Shown: piece by piece, positions 5,836 through 8,307 of the stretch
How positions within the stretch are numbered: the stretch's first letter is position 1
Layout: each line of letters opens with the position of its first letter
Source: CAYOSU01 sp964541255
GTDB lineage: Bacteria > Bacillota > Clostridia > Christensenellales > CAMQZB01
NCBI GenBank assembly: GCA_964541255.1
Contig: CAZIPL010000062.1
Location: 1-8,307 of the forward strand
Reading direction: 5' to 3'
DNA length: 8,307 nucleotides
Translations under genes and position numbers: made by a program
Notes under the pieces: generated by a model
Told to the model about the DNA's origin: nothing
Databases searched by the model: none
What the model saw: the letters and a program-made list of their open reading frames with translations, nothing else

Positions 5836-6816
5836 TTATTTTCTTACCGCCAAATATTCTTCGTATACCTGTCCCCAAATATAGTTCTTGAGTTTCAAGA
5901 ATTCGTCGCTCATTTTCGTAGCCTGATCTCTCGGATACGGGATATCGACATTGACGATCTCTTTTATTCTTCCCGGTCTCGCGCTCATTATTACTATGCG
6001 TTCCGCCAAAATAATGGCTTCTTCTATATCATGCGTAATAAACAAGCACGTCTTTCTTTCTTTTTGCCAAGTATCCAATAGTTCCGATTGAAGCTGAGTT
6101 CTCGTTTGAGCGTCGAGCGCTCCGAACGGTTCGTCGAGAAGAAGAATCGCGGGATTTACGGCATAAGCTCTTGCGATCGCAACTCTTTGTTTCATTCCGC
6201 CCGAAAGCTCTTTCGGGTGTGCATTCGCAAAATCTTCGAGCTGAACAAGCTTTATATATTTATCCGCGGTCTTTCTTATTTCGTCCCTCGTAAGCTTTCT
6301 CATAGGCTTTGGAACGGGCGTTTTCTCAAAGTATTCCTTAACCTTTTCTTCAATCTCTTTATCGGTTAGTTTTCTGTCTTTCCCGTTCTCGGTTATTACG
6401 GTATATTTAAGATCGCGCCTAAGCTTTTTTTCTTCTTTTTCTCTCCATTTGACGGCATCGATAGGCTTACCGTTTTCGTCGGGGATTTTGTTTATCGAAA
6501 GTCCGAACTCGATGTTCTTCCTAACCGTAAGCCAAGGGAAAAGCGCATATTGCTGGAATACGACTCCTCTATCTACTCCCGTCCCCTCGACCAGCTTTCC
6601 ATTGCAAGTGACGGTACCGCTCGACGGAGGGAACAGTCCTGCGACGATATTCAAAAGAGTCGATTTGCCGCAGCCTGAAGGTCCTACTATGCAAACGAAT
6701 TCGTTTTCCTTTATATCGAGCGACACACCGTTCAAAGCAACGGTATCTTTCCCGTTTTTGCCGTGATATACTTTCTTTACGTTATCGATTTTTACTTTAA
6801 CAGGTCTTGTATCCAT
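5836..6816 (-). CDS. ABC transporter ATPase, SsuB/TauB/NitT family, with large insertion
   Basis: A 326-residue ATP-binding subunit that powers the importer from the cytoplasmic side. Walker A is GPSGCGKST (45-53), Q-loop Q88 in VFQQYALFPW, signature LSGGM (204-208), Walker B ILLLDEP with D228-E229, and switch histidine H262 in ITHD. VFQ..xLFPWLTV and the later SARPGRI are typical of the nitrate/sulfonate/taurine group, whose members are usually about 250-260 residues. The extra length is an insertion of about 64 residues between NIEFGL (101-106) and VQLEDF (191-196). It is rich in Lys and Glu and lies in the helical subdomain. All catalytic motifs are intact. The ATG at 6816 has GAGGG 6 nt upstream and follows the permease stop by 2 bp. 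Confidence 0.94.
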   Translation of the reverse strand: MDTRPVKVKIDNVKKVYHGKNGKDTVALNGVSLDIKENEFVCIVGPSGCGKSTLLNIVAGLFPPSSGTVTCNGKLVEGTGVDRGVVFQQYALFPWLTVRKNIEFGLSINKIPDENGKPIDAVKWREKEEKKLRRDLKYTVITENGKDRKLTDKEIEEKVKEYFEKTPVPKPMRKLTRDEIRKTADKYIKLVQLEDFANAHPKELSGGMKQRVAIARAYAVNPAILLLDEPFGALDAQTRTQLQSELLDTWQKERKTCLFITHDIEEAIILAERIVIMSARPGRIKEIVNVDIPYPRDQATKMSDEFLKLKNYIWGQVYEEYLAVRK

Positions 6817-6818
6817 AA

Positions 6819-7613
6819 TTATCCCTCAATAGTATCTTGCCAAGACGTCGCTTTCTTTTCGACGAGTCTGACGATTTTTTGAAGAGCAAGTCCCAATACA
6901 CCGATTACGACTATGCCGAGAAGCACCGTATCCATCTTGAAATATTGAGACGCGGTTTGAATCATTACGCCCATACCCTTTGCAGCACCCGTCATTTCAG
7001 CCGCGATAAGAGTAGTAAGCGCAGATGAAAGTCCAAGCCTTGCCGCGGTCAAAATAAACGGCGTCGATGCGGGAATTACCACTCTTGTGAAAATAATGAA
7101 ATCATTCGCTCCCAAAACCCTCGCAGCTTTAATAAGCGTCGTATCAACGTTTTTAACTCCTTGGAAAATCGTTATCGTCATAGTCAAAAAGCACGCAATG
7201 AAAATAACCACTACTTTAGATTCTTCTCCGACTCCCGCCGCAACAACGATAAGCGGTATGTAAGCAATCGGCGGAATGTTCTTCAAAAACTGAATCCAAG
7301 GTTCGACAATTCTGCAAATGACTTTATACCATCCGAGGATAAACGAGACGGGAAGCGAGCATAAAAACGCAAGCGAAAATCCGAGAAGAATTCTTTTTAA
7401 GCTAGCCCAAAAATGCTTCCAAAGCTGTCCCGAGCTTACCGACGAAAAGAAATTGTTCATAACCTCTAACGGTGACGCAAAAACTTTTCCGCCCGATTTT
7501 GTCATCGCTATAAGCTGCCAAATAATTATGGCAAGCACAAGTGACAAAAGCGTCCATATGACAGGCGGAATGTTGTTTATAAACTCATTAAGTTTACTCT
7601 TTTTCTGCAACAT
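6819..7613 (-). CDS. ABC transporter permease, SsuC/TauC type (BPD_transp_1)
   Basis: The membrane subunit of the importer, 264 residues with about six transmembrane segments (roughly 17-37, 77-95, 115-128, 132-150, 185-207, 228-247). The EAA-type coupling loop that docks on the ATPase is visible as KAARVLGAN, then VVIPAS (162-183). Length and loop match the SsuC/TauC/NitT permease family. The start at ATG 7613 is chosen because AGGAG (7621-7625) lies 7 nt upstream. An in-frame TTG at 7634 would add seven residues but would place that ribosome binding site inside the coding region. It is the first gene of the importer operon. Confidence 0.93.
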   Translation of the reverse strand: MLQKKSKLNEFINNIPPVIWTLLSLVLAIIIWQLIAMTKSGGKVFASPLEVMNNFFSSVSSGQLWKHFWASLKRILLGFSLAFLCSLPVSFILGWYKVICRIVEPWIQFLKNIPPIAYIPLIVVAAGVGEESKVVVIFIACFLTMTITIFQGVKNVDTTLIKAARVLGANDFIIFTRVVIPASTPFILTAARLGLSSALTTLIAAEMTGAAKGMGVMIQTASQYFKMDTVLLGIVVIGVLGLALQKIVRLVEKKATSWQDTIEG

Positions 7614-7685
7614 CTTTTTTCTCCTATTCTTCAAATAAAATCATAGCCTTAATAAATCTGTAAAGACCGTACTATCCTTAATTTC

Positions 7686-7694
7686 AGCATAACA
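7686..7694 (-). promoter_or_regulatory. Candidate extended -10 promoter of the importer operon
   Basis: TGT-TATGCT on the minus strand fits an extended -10 element (TGN plus four of six -10 bases), about 73 bp upstream of the permease start. The -35 region at 17-18 bp is poor (TTCCAA-like). It is the best candidate found below the two terminators. A weak core promoter would fit a gene set that needs an activator. Confidence 0.3.
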
Positions 7695-7751
7695 CCCGAA
7701 AAGCATTCTTGGAAGTCTAATCTTTTTTGCTACTTTCCCTCAATCAATAAA

Positions 7752-7761
7752 CTTTCGAAAG
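7752..7761. promoter_or_regulatory. Palindrome upstream of the importer operon
   Basis: CTTTCGAAAG is a perfect 10-bp palindrome, with further A/T complementarity outside one mismatch on each side. It lies between the terminator at 7785-7811 and the candidate -10 at 7686, where an activator could bind. No known operator consensus was recognised. Confidence 0.25.
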
Positions 7762-7784
7762 ATTCAAAATATCTTTATATAAAT

Positions 7785-7811
7785 AAAAAAATCGCCTCGA
7801 AACGAAGCGAT
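7785..7811 (-). terminator. Intrinsic terminator (second of two)
   Basis: Minus-strand RNA AUCGCUUCG-UUU-CGAGGCGAU forms a 9-bp stem with one U-G pair and a 3-nt loop, followed directly by U6. With the upstream terminator it forms a tandem pair that shields the importer operon from read-through. Confidence 0.85.
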
Positions 7812-7845
7812 AGAAATCCCGTTATTTCCCTCGGAAAGTATTTAG

Positions 7846-7877
7846 AAAAAAAACAAGTTCAGTAAAATACCGAACTT
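7846..7877 (-). terminator. Intrinsic terminator (first of two)
   Basis: Minus-strand RNA AAGUUCGGUA-UUU-UACUGAACUU forms a 10-bp stem with one G-U pair, followed by G and eight Us. In plus-strand RNA the stem would have an A-C mismatch and a shorter U-run, so it works best for minus-strand transcripts. The last recognised gene upstream ends at 8138, so it must end either a long 3' UTR or a separate small transcript. Confidence 0.9.
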
Positions 7878-8034
7878 ATTTTTAGGATTTTTCAGTTGTT
7901 ATTTTATCCGTTGGACGACATACTCAATTGAGTTTTACCTAAATCGAATCGCAAAATCCATATTGAACTCTCTTGTTCCGTAATAAGCGCTCTTATAATA
8001 CTTGACCATTATACATTTATAATTCAGACTCCTT
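7846..8034 (-). ncRNA. Candidate small structured RNA ending at the intrinsic terminator
   Basis: Between the DUF4143 gene and the terminator there is about 190 bp with no credible protein gene. A perfect TATAAT (8040-8045) lies at its start, although the -35 region is poor. The RNA could form a hairpin at 7980-8001 (GUA..AUAAG/CUUAU..UAC with a UU bulge), a small GAAC/GUUC hairpin, and a hairpin from the palindrome ACTCAATTGAGT (7922-7933) before the terminator. Two tiny ORFs occur: 7 codons at 7993-8016, with AAGGAG 12 nt upstream, and 24 codons at 7935-8009, which has no well-placed ribosome binding site. I do not recognise an RNA family. It could also be a decayed gene or a long 3' UTR. 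Confidence 0.4.
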
Positions 8035-8106
8035 TTTTAATTATACCTTGTGTTCATCCCGACGAACATAAGCTTAAAATAAAGATGCTTACGTGACAAT
8101 AATCTA

Positions 8107-8141
8107 TTAGCCAAAATGGTGCGTTTGCTATTTTAGGCTAA
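8107..8141 (-). other. Imperfect hairpin spanning the DUF4143 stop codon
   Basis: TTAGCCAAAAT (8107-8117) and ATTTTAGGCTAA (8130-8141) can pair over 11 bp with one bulged base and a 12-nt loop. The stop codon is inside the upstream arm of the RNA. No U-run follows on the minus strand, so it is at best a weak terminator or an mRNA end stabiliser. Confidence 0.4.
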
Positions 8142-8307
8142 TTTGACAACCAATTCGCAATATCTATAATTTTTATTCCCTCGTATTGATACTCGTCGTG
8201 TCTGGTACGGGCAATAACCATTTTGGGATATGCGTCTTTGATTTGGAGTAACGGTGATACTTCTCGTTCAAAGGTTTTGTCATCGCTGATATTATCAGAG
8301 ACCTGAA
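8138..8307 (-). CDS. AAA-type ATPase with DUF4143 C-terminus (partial, last 55 residues)
   Basis: An open frame without an internal stop enters from the window's right edge and ends at TAG 8138-8140. The 55 residues include the C-terminal pattern typical of AAA/DUF4143 proteins: ISDDKTFEREVSPLLQIKD, then AYPKMVIA, then GIKIIDIANWL before the stop. These are cytoplasmic P-loop ATPases, very common in gut anaerobes and often present in many copies, whose role is poorly known. The P-loop domain lies outside the window. A terminator pair separates it from the importer operon, so no functional link is implied. Confidence 0.8.
   Translation of the reverse strand, partial: QVSDNISDDKTFEREVSPLLQIKDAYPKMVIARTRHDEYQYEGIKIIDIANWLSN

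Noticed and set aside
5220..5891. Plus-strand open frame of 223 codons
   Set aside because: It runs opposite the binding-protein gene and across the gap into the ATPase gene, is rich in Ser/Thr/Pro/Leu, has no family motif and no ribosome binding site.
7614..7634. TTG start seven codons upstream for the permease
   Set aside because: The extra codons contain the AGGAG that serves ATG 7613 with ideal spacing, and no better site precedes the TTG.
1..8307. CRISPR array, insertion sequence, tRNA or rRNA genes, phage attachment sites
   Set aside because: No regularly spaced repeats, transposase motifs, terminal inverted repeats, cloverleaf or rRNA signatures were seen on either strand.

Overview
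The window looks like a piece of a low-GC, anaerobic Firmicutes chromosome, most likely a gut-type Clostridia. The evidence is strong AGGAGG-type ribosome binding sites, AT-rich spacers, sigma-A promoters with TTGACA/TATAAT boxes, a clostridial-type Rex operator, and a sulfatase of the cysteine type that anaerobes mature with a radical-SAM enzyme. Every convincing gene is on the minus strand, so transcription runs from high to low coordinates.

In transcription order: (a) 8307-8138 is the last 55 codons of an AAA-type ATPase with a DUF4143 C-terminus. (b) 8137-7614 has no clear protein gene. It holds a candidate small RNA that ends in a strong intrinsic terminator (7846-7877), a second terminator 34 bp further on (7785-7811), a palindrome and a weak candidate promoter. 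(c) 7613-4751 is an ABC importer of the SsuABC/TauABC/NitT type: permease, ATPase and substrate-binding lipoprotein. The ATPase carries an unusual insertion of about 64 residues. (d) 4750-4431 has a bulged hairpin after the importer operon, a dyad, a good promoter and a leader of about 158 nt with two hairpins. (e) 4430-2240 is a two-component system: a multi-pass membrane histidine kinase overlapping by 8 bp a NarL/LuxR-type response regulator. (f) 2175-646 is a cytoplasmic S1-family sulfatase, 64 bp after the regulator and probably in its transcript. (g) 645-461 has a weak terminator, then a consensus promoter overlapped downstream by a perfect Rex-type operator. (h) 460-1 is the N-terminal 40 percent of a FucO-like lactaldehyde/propanediol oxidoreductase.

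A working picture (inference): the importer takes up a small sulfonate or sulfate ester, the sensor pair detects a related signal, and the sulfatase, which lacks a signal peptide, removes sulfate inside the cell. The fucO-like gene has its own promoter and redox operator, so it is probably a separate NADH-responsive fermentation gene. The transporter ligand, kinase signal and sulfatase substrate cannot be read from the sequence.
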